Positions 39,678-48,836 are shown, counted from the first letter of the stretch. The stretch is DNA of 64,000 bases from Acidobacteriota bacterium (GCA_027592785.1 JAQCLD010000005.1:17332-81331), one strand, 5' to 3'. The notes: generated by a model not told the origin, from the letters alone. Made by a program: numbers and translations.

Positions 39678-40451
39678 CTAGCGGCTGAACATCAACGCTC
39701 CGGCCGCGATCAGCGCCAGCCCGGCCGCGCGACCGACCCAGACGCCTTGCGGAGCCGCTTTCTCAATCAACACGAACACGGCAATCGCGGCCACCCAAAG
39801 CAGATTCATTACGCCGGCAACGAACAGCAAGGCCATCAAGATCCAGCAGCATCCGGCACAGTAGGAGCCGTGCCGAAGCCCCATCACAAAGGCCCCCTGC
39901 GCGCCTTCCCGCCATTCGCTCATGATCACCGACAGCGGCGACCGACAATGGTCGAGACAGGCGCTTTTCAGCGGCGTGAATTGAAATGCTCCCGCCGCCA
40001 ACAGTAATATGCCGCCAAGCGTGGAGCTGGTGCTCACCATCATGGGAGACAGCAAGGCCGCTTGATGCAGCGCGCCTTGTACTAGTGTGGCCACCGCGCT
40101 GAACGCCGTCCAAACCGTCAGATAGCCCGCCAGGAAAACCGCCGTCGGAACGTAGGGCCGCTGCTGCTCACGGCGCTCACGGTTCACCCGGGCGAACATC
40201 AAGATCATCGGCGCCGCAGACGGAATCATCATCGCCGCCATCATCACCGCCCACATGACGAACATCAACACGTACTCGACAGCGCCCCATGCTTGCATCT
40301 GCGGCATGGCCATCTCCATATCCATCTGCTTCATGTCCCAGGCGAGATAGAGCAGGTAGGCCCAGGCCAACAAGGTGAGGACGGTCAGACTCGCCGCGAG
40401 GACGAGACGGTCTCGACGCAGGATGGACTCTATGGGCGTAACTGGCGGCAA
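39678..40451 (-). CDS. DUF2182 membrane protein
   Basis: 257-residue integral membrane protein of the predicted metal-binding DUF2182 (COG5486) family, function unknown. Around six to seven helices. Seen: MWAVMMAAMMIPSAAPMILMF with the family's Met-rich WAVMMxAMM block, LKSACLDHCRSPLSVI with CxxHCRSP, and FVMGLRHGSYCAGCCWILMALLF with CxGCCW. The Met- and Cys/His-rich helices suggest metal (perhaps copper) handling, which is an inference. The start is a TTG at 40451 since no ATG lies before the first helix; the 14-bp inverted repeat of the neighbouring gene ends just upstream, so the original start may have been altered. Confidence 0.85.
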   Translation of the reverse strand: MPPVTPIESILRRDRLVLAASLTVLTLLAWAYLLYLAWDMKQMDMEMAMPQMQAWGAVEYVLMFVMWAVMMAAMMIPSAAPMILMFARVNRERREQQRPYVPTAVFLAGYLTVWTAFSAVATLVQGALHQAALLSPMMVSTSSTLGGILLLAAGAFQFTPLKSACLDHCRSPLSVIMSEWREGAQGAFVMGLRHGSYCAGCCWILMALLFVAGVMNLLWVAAIAVFVLIEKAAPQGVWVGRAAGLALIAAGALMFSR

Positions 40452-40455
40452 TGTC

Positions 40456-41013
40456 TCAGTTTGAAATCTGACGACTTACGGCGGTGAAAGTCGCGTGCAT
40501 GTGATCCTTGCACCGCTGGTGATTATAAGCCATCGCGCCCGGGTGGAATGTCTCAAAGACCTCGCAGTCGATCTTCAGATGCGGTCTAGCGATCTGGGCG
40601 CGACGGCCACAGAACACAACGGCCCGTAGGTCTGGCAAAAGATTTATGAATTCTTGGGTGTATCCGGCCGCTGCCCGTATTTGTGCCGCCGATGCGTTCT
40701 TGTTTCGACCAATCGTTGATACGCAGTAGGGAACTATGTTCCAAAGCAGGCTGCTAGCCCGTGCAATACCGGAGATCGCCAATGCATCTCCCATGTTCTT
40801 TGCGGAGGGATCGGGATTGTCGCGCGAAATAAAGCCGGTTCCGACAGCCTTTGGGCCAGGAGACTCTAAGAGAAAAAGCGCCTTTGCTTTCACGCCACCA
40901 TCATTCGGGTCGGGGTTTGGAACGTCTAAGCCCTGGGAACGCCACAGTTCGACCAGGACCATCAACGGGTGCATATGCGGCACCGCCAGATGACCTACTC
41001 GTGAATCGTTCAT
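40456..41013 (-). CDS. uracil-DNA glycosylase-like superfamily protein
   Basis: 185-residue cytosolic protein. Seen: ALFLLESPGPKAVGTGFISR in the place of the catalytic motif, LLWNIVPYCVS, a central LPDLRAVVFCGRRAQIA strand and the late FHPGAMAYN (HPG motif, equivalent to the second uracil-binding motif). Together they fit the UDG superfamily (family 4/5-like or unassigned members). The normal GQDPY or GEAPG motif is changed to ESPGP, so activity on uracil is unsure. The start at 41013 has GGAAG six bases upstream. It lies between perfect inverted repeats and four bases before the DUF2182 start. Confidence 0.75.
   Translation of the reverse strand: MNDSRVGHLAVPHMHPLMVLVELWRSQGLDVPNPDPNDGGVKAKALFLLESPGPKAVGTGFISRDNPDPSAKNMGDALAISGIARASSLLWNIVPYCVSTIGRNKNASAAQIRAAAGYTQEFINLLPDLRAVVFCGRRAQIARPHLKIDCEVFETFHPGAMAYNHQRCKDHMHATFTAVSRQISN
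40514..40531 (+). repeat. 18-bp direct repeat, copy 1
   Basis: CGCTGGTGATTATAAGCC occurs here inside the UDG-like gene and again at 42851-42868 upstream of the FGE-like gene, in the same orientation. The 18-bp identity is unlikely by chance in 64 kb, but the meaning is unclear. Confidence 0.6.
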
Positions 41014-41191
41014 GCTAAACTTCCAATGCTCTCCGATAAGCATAAAGAAATCGAGGACAGAGCGCGACAAGCGCTTTGGCAGCGCCAAATTTCAAACTGA
41101 GAGACTACCCAACGGACACAGCTTCACCGGAATTGTAGCCTTTGGGGTGTTGCTGAGATTCGCCACGCCAAGACGCAGTATTCTGTCCGAC

Positions 41192-42850
41192 CTAAGGCGC
41201 AAGATCGAGAACGCAGCGAAAGCCGACGCCTAGTCTGCGCGCATCTGGAGCGTTCTCCAACCTGGTCGAAATGCGCAGCACGGCCGGATTGATGAAACCA
41301 GCGCCGCCTCGGACGACGCGCTGTCTGCCGTGGCTAGGTCCAGGCGGATCCACCCCTAGCGAGTGTTGGTAATACTCTTTGTCATACCAGTCGGCGATCC
41401 ATTCGTAGACGTTGCCGGCCATGTCGTACAGCCCGAACCCGTTCGAGGAAAAACTCCCAACCGGCGCTGTATTCTTCCAAACATCGCGCCCGCCCGAGCG
41501 CCAATAGTTCGCCTCGTCATGACTCCGTTCATTGCCCCACGGATACTTCAATCCGTCCAGTCCGCCGCGAGCCGCGTACTCCCATTCAGCCTCCGTCGGC
41601 AAGCGGCCGCCCGCCCATTCACAGTAGGACCGCGCTTCATCCCAGGTCACCTTCACGATCGGATGACTTTTCTTGCTCCAACCGTCGTTGAAGTCCTCGA
41701 GCCCCTGGGGCTCCGGCGGCATCGCCAGGCCCGCCGCCTCAACGAAGCGCTCGTAGGCGTGGACGGGAACCTCCGTTCGGCCTATCCAAAACGGTTTGCT
41801 GATCCTCACCTGATGTCGCGGCAATTCTCGGGGATAACATTCCGTGTCGTCCGGCACGCAGCCCATTCGGCAAGTCCCGGCCGGCGCCTGGGCGTACTCA
41901 AGACCGTCGGTCGGATTCACCGTCAGCCGATCTGCAGGCAGCGGCGAGTCCGGCTGCTTGAGCACTAGCGTTGCACTCAGGCCCATTTCGCCTTGCTCAA
42001 TCTTGCCGCACTCGCCGAGCGTTTCATCCATGCACCAGCGCCGTTGGTATTGGGAACTGGACTGGAGCTCCGCCCGCAGGATCTTGCCTGTTTCCATGGA
42101 TATGCGAGCCGTTACGCCGGCGCTCTCGCAGCCCCATGCTGCAATGAATCCTTGGCCCGCATCGACGACCTCTTCAAAGTTGCCCGGCCGGCCGCTGCAA
42201 TCCGCTTCCATCCAATCTCGCAACGGTTCCCACGGCGCTGTGAGCGGCGCGGCGAACTCGGTACGGATCTCTGCCTCCTTGGCGTCAGCGGAGACGAAAC
42301 GGAACGTCAACGAGGAGGCCCGCCGCTTCAAGCTTCGTCGGCGGCCTGCAAAGCCGTCCTCTACATAGGGCGTTTCGCTCGCGACGACATCGCCGGGCGC
42401 GGTTAGCTGTGCCAGGCCCAACGTTGGGTTCAGCGCCGCGTAGATTTGCTGCAGACTGTCCACCAACATTTGGATTGCGGGATTCCCTACCGCCGGCGCC
42501 GCCATCGGAAGGGACTCGGAATCCAGAGTCAACTCGAAGGCGCCGCTCGCTTGGGCTTGGTCGCTGAGGTCTCCGGCCGTTGTTTCGACCGCGCGTACCC
42601 AGCTGATACGCTCCAGCGGTTTACCGTTCTCGCGCACGACGCGGTGTTCGGAGACGCCGAACAACTCGCTCGTCGCGCCAGCGACCCGAACGCGAAGCTC
42701 GTATCGGTCGACTTCCCCCTCGACGTATTGCCGAATCGGCGGCGACTGCCCCATGGCGCTGGGAGCTGTCGCCACGCTAATCGCGCCGCAGACCACTGCT
42801 AGCGCCATAGTGCGCCATAGATCCGCAGGCAGCCGTGAAGCTAACTCCAT
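41192..42850 (-). CDS. secreted protein with formylglycine-generating-enzyme-like C-terminal domain
   Basis: 552-residue exported protein. Signal peptide at residues about 12-35 (ending SAMGQ). A 300-residue N-terminal region of unknown family with Cys pairs follows, then the FGE-sulfatase domain (about 315-552): CRMGCVPDDTECYPRELPRHQV, IGRTEVPVHAYERF, PIVKVTWDEARSYCEWAGGRLPTEAEWEYAARGG split over its conserved W-D-A/Y-C-W-G-R-LPTE core, GLYDMAGNVYEWIADWY and GVGFRCV. The active-site Cys pair (CxxxxC) of true FGE is absent near RVVRGGAGFINPA, so formylglycine formation is doubtful; such domains also serve as lectin-like modules. Confidence 0.88.
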   Translation of the reverse strand: MELASRLPADLWRTMALAVVCGAISVATAPSAMGQSPPIRQYVEGEVDRYELRVRVAGATSELFGVSEHRVVRENGKPLERISWVRAVETTAGDLSDQAQASGAFELTLDSESLPMAAPAVGNPAIQMLVDSLQQIYAALNPTLGLAQLTAPGDVVASETPYVEDGFAGRRRSLKRRASSLTFRFVSADAKEAEIRTEFAAPLTAPWEPLRDWMEADCSGRPGNFEEVVDAGQGFIAAWGCESAGVTARISMETGKILRAELQSSSQYQRRWCMDETLGECGKIEQGEMGLSATLVLKQPDSPLPADRLTVNPTDGLEYAQAPAGTCRMGCVPDDTECYPRELPRHQVRISKPFWIGRTEVPVHAYERFVEAAGLAMPPEPQGLEDFNDGWSKKSHPIVKVTWDEARSYCEWAGGRLPTEAEWEYAARGGLDGLKYPWGNERSHDEANYWRSGGRDVWKNTAPVGSFSSNGFGLYDMAGNVYEWIADWYDKEYYQHSLGVDPPGPSHGRQRVVRGGAGFINPAVLRISTRLENAPDARRLGVGFRCVLDLAP

Positions 42851-42868
42851 CGCTGGTGATTATAAGCC
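42851..42868 (+). repeat. 18-bp direct repeat, copy 2
   Basis: Second copy of CGCTGGTGATTATAAGCC, directly before the start codon of the FGE-like gene on the minus strand. See copy 1 at 40514-40531. Confidence 0.6.
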
Positions 42869-42971
42869 CAGGTTGGTCCAATAATGCCCAAGAAGATTGG
42901 CAACGCCTTCCGCTAAGGTGAAGTGTCCGGGTCTGCATCGTTACCAGAGCGTCGAGCATCGGAGCTAGACA

Positions 42972-43922
42972 ATGCGCATTCTCATAGTTGGCGCCGGAGC
43001 AGTCGGCGGTTATTTCGGCGGACGCCTGCTCGAGGCGGGCCGCGACGTCACCTTCCTGGTTCGTCCCGGTCGCGCTGCTGAACTCGCTCGCGACGGACTC
43101 GTCATCAAGAGCCCCTGCGGCGACGTCACTCTGCCCGACCTGGCGACCGTTCTGGCAGCTGATCTCGACGAAACTTTCGACGTGGTGATCCTCAGTTCGA
43201 AAGCCTACGACCTCAGCGGCGCAATCGACTCTCTTGCTCCAGCCGTCGGGTCCGAGACGATGATCTTGCCGCTGCTCAACGGCATGAAACACCTGGACGT
43301 TCTGACGGAACGCTTCAGCCGCGAACGCGTGCTTGGCGGGGAGTGCCGCATCGCGGCAACGCTGAACGAAAAGCGCGAGGTTGCCCATCTGAACAAGGTT
43401 CATGCCCTGTCGTTCGGTGAAATCGACGGCGGCATCTCCAAGCGCGTTCGGGCCCTCGCGGCCGTCATGACCGGCGCCGGCTTCGACGCCCAACCGAGCG
43501 ACATGATCCTGCAAGAGATGTGGGAGAAGTGGGTCTTCCTGGCGACGCTCGCCGGGGCCACCTGCCTGATGCGCGGTTCGGTCGGAGACATTCTAGTCGC
43601 GCCGGGCGGCGACGATTTCATGCTCGCCCTGCTTGAGGAGTGCCGCGCCATTGCCGAGACCGAGGGTTTCGCGCCGCGCCCGGCCTTCTTGGCCTGGAGC
43701 CGTCCGCTGCTCACCACTCCGGGCTCGACCTTCGCCGCCTCCATGCTCCGCGATGTAGAGTCCAACTCGCGCAGCGAAGCCGACCACGTCCTAGGCGATC
43801 TGCTTCGCCGCCGTAGCGCAGCCGACCCCGAACTCAGCGGCATGTCGCTGCTCGAAATCGCCTACATTCATCTCAAGACGTATGAAGGCCGTCGCGCCAG
43901 CACGCCAGCCTCGAAGGGCTAA
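42972..43922 (+). CDS. panE: ketopantoate reductase family (2-dehydropantoate 2-reductase)
   Basis: 316-residue NADPH-dependent reductase. Seen: N-terminal ILIVGAGAVGGYFGGRLLEAG dinucleotide fold, VILSSKAYDL with the catalytic Lys, LPLLNGMKH with the conserved Asn, and WEKWVFLATLAGATCLMRGSVG in the helical domain, with the substrate-binding Asn/Ser region later. The usual role is reduction of ketopantoate to pantoate in pantothenate (CoA) synthesis; paralogues act on other 2-oxo acids, so the symbol is tentative. Single plus-strand gene. Confidence 0.88.
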   Translation: MRILIVGAGAVGGYFGGRLLEAGRDVTFLVRPGRAAELARDGLVIKSPCGDVTLPDLATVLAADLDETFDVVILSSKAYDLSGAIDSLAPAVGSETMILPLLNGMKHLDVLTERFSRERVLGGECRIAATLNEKREVAHLNKVHALSFGEIDGGISKRVRALAAVMTGAGFDAQPSDMILQEMWEKWVFLATLAGATCLMRGSVGDILVAPGGDDFMLALLEECRAIAETEGFAPRPAFLAWSRPLLTTPGSTFAASMLRDVESNSRSEADHVLGDLLRRRSAADPELSGMSLLEIAYIHLKTYEGRRASTPASKG

Positions 43923-43940
43923 GCGCTCAGGCATCTGGGC

Positions 43941-45146
43941 TTAACGAAGCACAGCGCTTGGGAATCCGATTCGTCCCATGATGCTGTCATAAGTTGGGTG
44001 GTTGCGGAGAGTGTCCAAGGCCGTGTCCTCCCGCATGAATAGGAGATGCCACTCTCTATCTCTGAAGGATCGCTCTAATTCGCTGCTCGCTTTGCCAGCC
44101 TCGCCCAAGGCCGCCCAGGCGTGGCTTAGATAGTAGGGCGAATAGTAGCGCCCCGATGCCCCCGCATCGGCCAGCATCGCTCGGGCCTCGTCGTCACGAC
44201 CGGCGGCGGCGTGAACACGGGCTGTAATTGCATGGAGCACTGTATAGTCGTTCAGCGCAAGCGCCATTTCTGAAGAACGAAGTGCGTCGTCGGTACGTCC
44301 CACGGCAATGTAGCAAAAGGCAGCGTTCAAGTAGGCACGCCAATAGCGCGGATCTATTGCCATGACCCTCTCAAGCTGGGCCAGGGCTTCAGAGTAACGT
44401 CGCATGTGATATAGGAACCAGCCCACGTGTGTCCTGATGATCAGCGAGTCGGGCTCTAGTTGTTCAGCTCGTCGAACGTCGATCAAGGCCCGCTCAAAGT
44501 CTCCCCGGGTCAGACGGCTAAGCCCCAACCAACTCCGAGCCGTTGCGTTGCGCGGGTTGATCTCAAGAGCTCGGCGGCAAGCTTGCTCAGAGGCATCCCA
44601 ATCCCAGTCGGCGGCCAGGTAGATCAGCCCCAGAGCCGTATGAGCGTCCTCAAGTTCCTCGTCGATTTCGATAGCGCGGAGTGCTGCCTCCCTTGCCTTG
44701 GCCATCAAGGGAGCAGCGGGCTCAGCGTTGTAGGTGGCCAGGACGACCCCGGCCTGAGCCAACATCGCGTGAGACGGTCCGTGTCCGGGATCGATCTTTG
44801 TTGCTTGTTCAGCAAGTGCGGCGCTACAGCGGATTCCGTTCAAGGGCCGGCCGTTCCACTCGTCTTTTGCCATAACGTAGAGATCATCCGGGGAAACATC
44901 GGTTGGGCCCTGTCGCAGAGGCGGCAACGCGGCGGCGTCAGGTTGGAACACTTCACGCGCGTCGCGACTCAACCACCAAGCTTCTAGTTCAGAACGAAAC
45001 GCGTAGACGGTGGAAGACTCTCTGTGGCCGTGCCGATGGACCGGCATTGCGCAGCCCTGCTCCCAGCGCTGAACCGTCCGCACGGTGCGCCCGAAATGGT
45101 TCGCTATGTCCTTCCAAGAATCCAGTAGATCGGGGGGCGGGTCCAC
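43941..45146 (-). CDS. helix-turn-helix protein with TPR repeats
   Basis: 401 residues. The N-terminal 60 residues contain a MerR/Xre-like helix-turn-helix (SWKDIANHFGRTVRTVQRWE), an acidobacterial-type module, and a HRHGHRESSTVYAFRSELEAW wing. The rest (about 90-390) is a series of TPR units (for example ALGLIYLAADWDWDASEQACRRAL and GWFLYHMRRYSEALAQLERVMA). No receptor or membrane segment was seen. Start GTG at 45146. It might regulate the adjacent divergent gene at 45384, an inference from position only. Confidence 0.83.
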   Translation of the reverse strand: MDPPPDLLDSWKDIANHFGRTVRTVQRWEQGCAMPVHRHGHRESSTVYAFRSELEAWWLSRDAREVFQPDAAALPPLRQGPTDVSPDDLYVMAKDEWNGRPLNGIRCSAALAEQATKIDPGHGPSHAMLAQAGVVLATYNAEPAAPLMAKAREAALRAIEIDEELEDAHTALGLIYLAADWDWDASEQACRRALEINPRNATARSWLGLSRLTRGDFERALIDVRRAEQLEPDSLIIRTHVGWFLYHMRRYSEALAQLERVMAIDPRYWRAYLNAAFCYIAVGRTDDALRSSEMALALNDYTVLHAITARVHAAAGRDDEARAMLADAGASGRYYSPYYLSHAWAALGEAGKASSELERSFRDREWHLLFMREDTALDTLRNHPTYDSIMGRIGFPSAVLR

Positions 45147-45383
45147 AAGTCACTCCCAAAGACGCTTCCATCCGATATGGGCTGTCGTCTATTTGACGGA
45201 TGTCGTTCAATGTCGCTTGTAACGGAAGCTGACCGACTATACGCTAGTCGAAACGAGTTGAGCAACCTACGGCGGTGCGCAACGGCACCGCCGCCGAAAA
45301 GGGAAGTTTCGTCCAATCTAATCGTGTTGGATTTGCTGTCTCCACGACGGTCGTGATGTTTTTGTGCCTTGAAGGAGGCGGTA

Positions 45384-46979
45384 ATGCCACTTGGGAAAAT
45401 GCGGATTCTAATTGCTTCGGCGCTTGCGATGGAGGTGTTGGTCTTGTGTGCGTCAACGGCTGCGGCACAGCCTGTTATTAATGACGTCACTGCCGTAGAC
45501 GTCGTCATCAAAGCCCAAGACCCAGGCGTGGGCGGAGTTGCCCAAGGCGGCGCCGCGCGGATCTGGGGAGACAACGTAGCCAAGGACATTGGCTCCAGCA
45601 CCTACCCCACCACGGTTTTTCTGAATGGCTTAGAGGTTTTGAGCGTGGGCGCGTCGGCTGGCGAAGTGTACTTCAGAATCCCGCCGGACACTCCGCTGGG
45701 TCCCGCGACCGTCGCCGTCGAAGTGGACGGAGTGATGTCCAACCAGGCCGCGTTCACCGTGAGCGCTTATGCTCCCACGAGCTTTCATGACGCAGACACC
45801 TTTCACCTCGATGGGACGCGTGTCGACGAACAGAATCCTGTGATCCCTGGGGAGACTCTACGCGCCACAGGGATCACGGGACTTGGCGCTGACCCTTCTC
45901 CCGTCGTGACCGCTACACTCGGCGGCCTTCCTTTCCCGGTTGCCTCGCTCGTGGAGGGCGCCGAGGACTATCCATATCCGGGAGTCTACGAAGCCACCTT
46001 CGTTGTCCCTGCGGGGATCGGGCCGGGTTTACAGGCAGTCACGCTCACAATTGGAGGCGTCACGTGGAGCTTCCCGGACGATGAGGATTGGCAGCTCTTC
46101 ATCGGTGGCGGCGGAGGAGGCGGCGGCGGAGCGACGCCATCGATAGCCGAGGGCTGAATCGTACTGGCCACCGGGCTTCCGCAGGTGAGCACAGTGTCTG
46201 CGCTGTCGATTATCACCGTATGGGGGTCGAATTTCTCGACCGAAGCGATTCTGAACCCCACCCTTGATGAGAACGGCGATCTTGATACGACCCTCGGCGG
46301 AGTATGTGTGGAAATAGGCGGCGAGAGGTCACCGATCTACGCCGTTACGCCGAACCAGATCAACATTCAGACACCAGCAACACCCACTTTGGGGCCGGTT
46401 AGCGTCGTGGTAATCACGGAATGCGATACGGCAGCTCAGGCGCTTAACCCTGCCACGAATATCCAGGCTCTATCTCCGGTGGGACGTGCGATCCGTAGCG
46501 AGGTCGCCATGGTTACTGTCGAGGAAGCCACGCCGGGCTTCTTCTTGTTCACCCTAGCCGACGGCGGGCTCATTGCTGCGCGCTTCAATGCGACTCCCAG
46601 CCAGGCACCGGTTCCCGTCGCCCCTGCCGACCTGTTCCCCAATGATGATTTCGGGCCGTCGCGGCCAGCGATGCCCGGCGACATCCTATTGCTCTACGGT
46701 ACGGGCTGGGGTCCGACAACGGCTGACCTCGGTACCGGCGAATTGGCACCCGACGCGGCTCAAGTGCTCCCCGAAGCGAACCCGATGGTGACCTTCGGAG
46801 GCGTTCCCATGGCTGCGGAAGATGTGTTCTACGTAGGCGTCACGCCCGGTACAGCTGGGTTGTTCCAGCTGGCCATTCGCGTGCCGGCCGGCGCTGTGGC
46901 GGGGAACAACCAAGTGGTTCTAACTGTCTATGGCAAGTCGACGCCCACTGGACCGGTGATTCCAGTTGGCGCGCCGTAG
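45384..46979 (+). pseudogene. secreted TIGR03437-domain protein interrupted by an in-frame UGA
   Basis: One open frame of 531 residues apart from a single TGA at 46155-46157 (codon 258). Start ATG 45384 has AAGGAGG five bases upstream, and a signal peptide (ALAMEVLVLCASTAAAQ) follows. The first part has two Ig/IPT-like beta domains (IWGDNVAKDIGSS, LGGLPFPVASL) and a Gly-rich hinge. After the stop comes the Solibacter-type TIGR03437 domain: IITVWGSNFS, IYAVTPNQINIQTP, LLLYGTGWGPTT and the closing VLTVYGKSTP. In homologues the position before IVLATG is usually Gly, so GGA-to-TGA is likely. No Cys context or SECIS is present, so it is probably a nonsense mutation or sequence error; readthrough is possible. 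Confidence 0.75.
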
Positions 46980-47048
46980 GACCCCGACCGCAGAAGCCCA
47001 GTAGGAAATACCAACAGGAGACGATTCGCCACGCGAACGAGGAACGAC

Positions 47049-47846
47049 ATGACCATCAAAGACATAATTAGACTCGCAGCCGTCGGAATTACTGTAACCA
47101 TTGGCCTTGGCTCGGCCTCTGCGGCAGGCTTTAAAGTAGAGACGTGGGGCTACGCCCTTCATGTGAGCGACGACAACCACGTTGCACAAATGCTCAGCTC
47201 CGACAGCAACGCCGGCGGAACCCTCACGTCATTGAGCCTGAACACCGGGATCGTTCCATCCGGCGAAGACGATGTAAGCTCCGGCTGGGCGACCGCTTCT
47301 GCGAGTTTGGACACCGGCAAGATCAAACTCTTTGGGCAAAGCGTGGGCCCTTGGGGGCTGGCAATCGCTAGAGGGGATCTGTCCGATACGCTGTACTTCG
47401 ACCTCCCAGACGGAGTTATCTTGGCTCCCGTCACGCTCACCATGAGCCTGACCGGATTCTTTAGCGACCCCTCGACCCCCCCGGGCATCCTAGATCCGCG
47501 GGGGACGGTATCCCTAGGACTCCCCGGCGATCCGCAGAGCATTGTCAACGCACTTCTTGGGGATATCTTCCCCGGCATGCTCTCGTCCACCAGATTTGTC
47601 CAAGAAGGAGTTGGGTACCAAATCTCTGCAAGCCTCTTTGCCACAACCGGAGGCGATTCGTTCTTCGACCTCACCAACACCGCAGCACTCGACTTGATTC
47701 TGCCCGAAGGGGTCACGTTTCGTTCGGATTCGGGAGTGTTCTTGACAGAGCGGGTTTCCAACGTGCCGGAGCCGTCCGCCTGGCTTCTACTTGCGGGAGG
47801 CTTGAGTTTGGTCCGCGCAACTCGGAGGCGTCGAAGCGGGCGCTAG
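47049..47846 (+). CDS. PEP-CTERM sorting domain protein
   Basis: 265-residue exported protein with a signal peptide (MTIKDIIRLAAVG to ASAAG) and, at the C-terminus, VPEPSAWLLLAGGLSLV followed by a basic tail ATRRRRSGR. This PEP, hydrophobic helix, Arg cluster pattern is the PEP-CTERM signal, processed by an exosortase and found in biofilm or exopolysaccharide producers. The mature part (25-235) is beta-rich with no recognised domain. AGGA at 47040-47043 serves as ribosome binding site. No exosortase gene is in the window. Confidence 0.86.
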   Translation: MTIKDIIRLAAVGITVTIGLGSASAAGFKVETWGYALHVSDDNHVAQMLSSDSNAGGTLTSLSLNTGIVPSGEDDVSSGWATASASLDTGKIKLFGQSVGPWGLAIARGDLSDTLYFDLPDGVILAPVTLTMSLTGFFSDPSTPPGILDPRGTVSLGLPGDPQSIVNALLGDIFPGMLSSTRFVQEGVGYQISASLFATTGGDSFFDLTNTAALDLILPEGVTFRSDSGVFLTERVSNVPEPSAWLLLAGGLSLVRATRRRRSGR

Positions 47847-47858
47847 TAAACTGTCCAG

Positions 47859-48761
47859 ATGGTTGACCGCCACTTTCAAACCGAGAACGGCAGCTATCTG
47901 CTTCACATCGACGAGGGCGCGAGCTGTTCGAGAACCACGATCTTTCTCCACGGCCCCGGGTTCAGCAGCGCCGCGGAGCAGAGCATCTTCGCTCCGCATC
48001 TCAGCGGCGCCGGTCGCCATATTTGGTTCGACCAATTGGGGTGCGGCGAGTCGAGCGTCTTGGCGCCGGATCGCATGTCTTGGGACGCGTGCGTGGATGA
48101 TGTGGCTGCGATTGCCGAAGAGTTCGGAGATGGCCCAATACGCTTCATCGGCCACTCGGCGGGCGTGAAAGTGATCGATGACTTGGTTCGCCGATACCGG
48201 AGCCTTGTCGCCGCTGCCGTATGGATCTCACCGGCGAACGTCTTTTCGGACGCTTTCAAGACCATCGTTTCCCGAAGCGTGGCGGAAGGGCGCTTGGACC
48301 CAAACAGCTTCACGAGCGAGCAGCAACGACAGTTCGATGACTGTGTGAGTACCTCGGAAGAAGATTTTGGTCCGGATCAGGTTCTTAGCTTTCTGGAGTT
48401 AGCTTCGATGATTAGGGACGTCCACGAACTCTATTGGTCAGACCCTGTTACGATGCAGGCCCACATGCTCGCCACAGAGGGCGTATTCGTTGCGCCCGAA
48501 GCGTTCCTCAAGCTCAGCTCGGACTACTTCTCTCGCGGCGAAATGCCGCCGCCCAACTACGAAGGCATACCTACTTTGATCATCTACTCGCCTGACGATG
48601 ACGTTACCGAGTGGGAGCAGCATGGAGCGGCAGCGGCACGGGCGCTGCCGCACGCTGAGGTTTGCAAGGTGGAGGGAGGCGCCCACTTTGTCCATTTGCA
48701 GAAGCCGCGGGAGACCGCGCGAGAGATTTCACGATTTCTAGCAGCGAATATGCCGATCTAA
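47859..48761 (+). CDS. alpha/beta hydrolase
   Basis: 300-residue cytosolic hydrolase resembling proline iminopeptidases and haloalkane-type lipases. Seen: oxyanion-hole FLHGPGFSS, then IWFDQLGCGESS, the nucleophile elbow FIGHSAGVKV (Ser about 102), the acid in IIYSPDDDVTEW and the His in GGAHFVHLQ. The GHSAG elbow and DQLGCGES motif place it in the canonical alpha/beta fold. Starts 12 bases after the PEP-CTERM gene stop, so probably in one transcript. The substrate is unknown. Confidence 0.88.
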   Translation: MVDRHFQTENGSYLLHIDEGASCSRTTIFLHGPGFSSAAEQSIFAPHLSGAGRHIWFDQLGCGESSVLAPDRMSWDACVDDVAAIAEEFGDGPIRFIGHSAGVKVIDDLVRRYRSLVAAAVWISPANVFSDAFKTIVSRSVAEGRLDPNSFTSEQQRQFDDCVSTSEEDFGPDQVLSFLELASMIRDVHELYWSDPVTMQAHMLATEGVFVAPEAFLKLSSDYFSRGEMPPPNYEGIPTLIIYSPDDDVTEWEQHGAAAARALPHAEVCKVEGGAHFVHLQKPRETAREISRFLAANMPI

Positions 48762-48836
48762 GCGGCTGAGTTTCCTCTACTTTTCCCTCGTGGCCGGCTA
48801 GTAGAAAGTGGCACACTGGGCGAGGTCCACAACTTA

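Larger units (their letters stand above)
40454..41102. repeat. 14-bp inverted repeats bracketing one gene
   Basis: TCTCAGTTTGAAAT at 40454-40467 and ATTTCAAACTGAGA at 41089-41102 are perfect inverted copies 621 bases apart. The left copy contains the stop codon of the uracil-DNA-glycosylase-like gene and the right copy lies 76 bases before its start, so exactly one gene lies between them. No target-site duplication was found and no transposase is encoded. They could be ends of a small non-autonomous mobile unit. Confidence 0.6.

Noticed and set aside
42777..43514. Long minus-strand frame antisense to the ketopantoate reductase gene
   Set aside because: It mirrors the codon pattern of the real gene and matches no family.
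46155..46157. Selenocysteine at the UGA of the TIGR03437 protein
   Set aside because: The expected residue is Gly, no Cys is near and no stem-loop of SECIS type follows.
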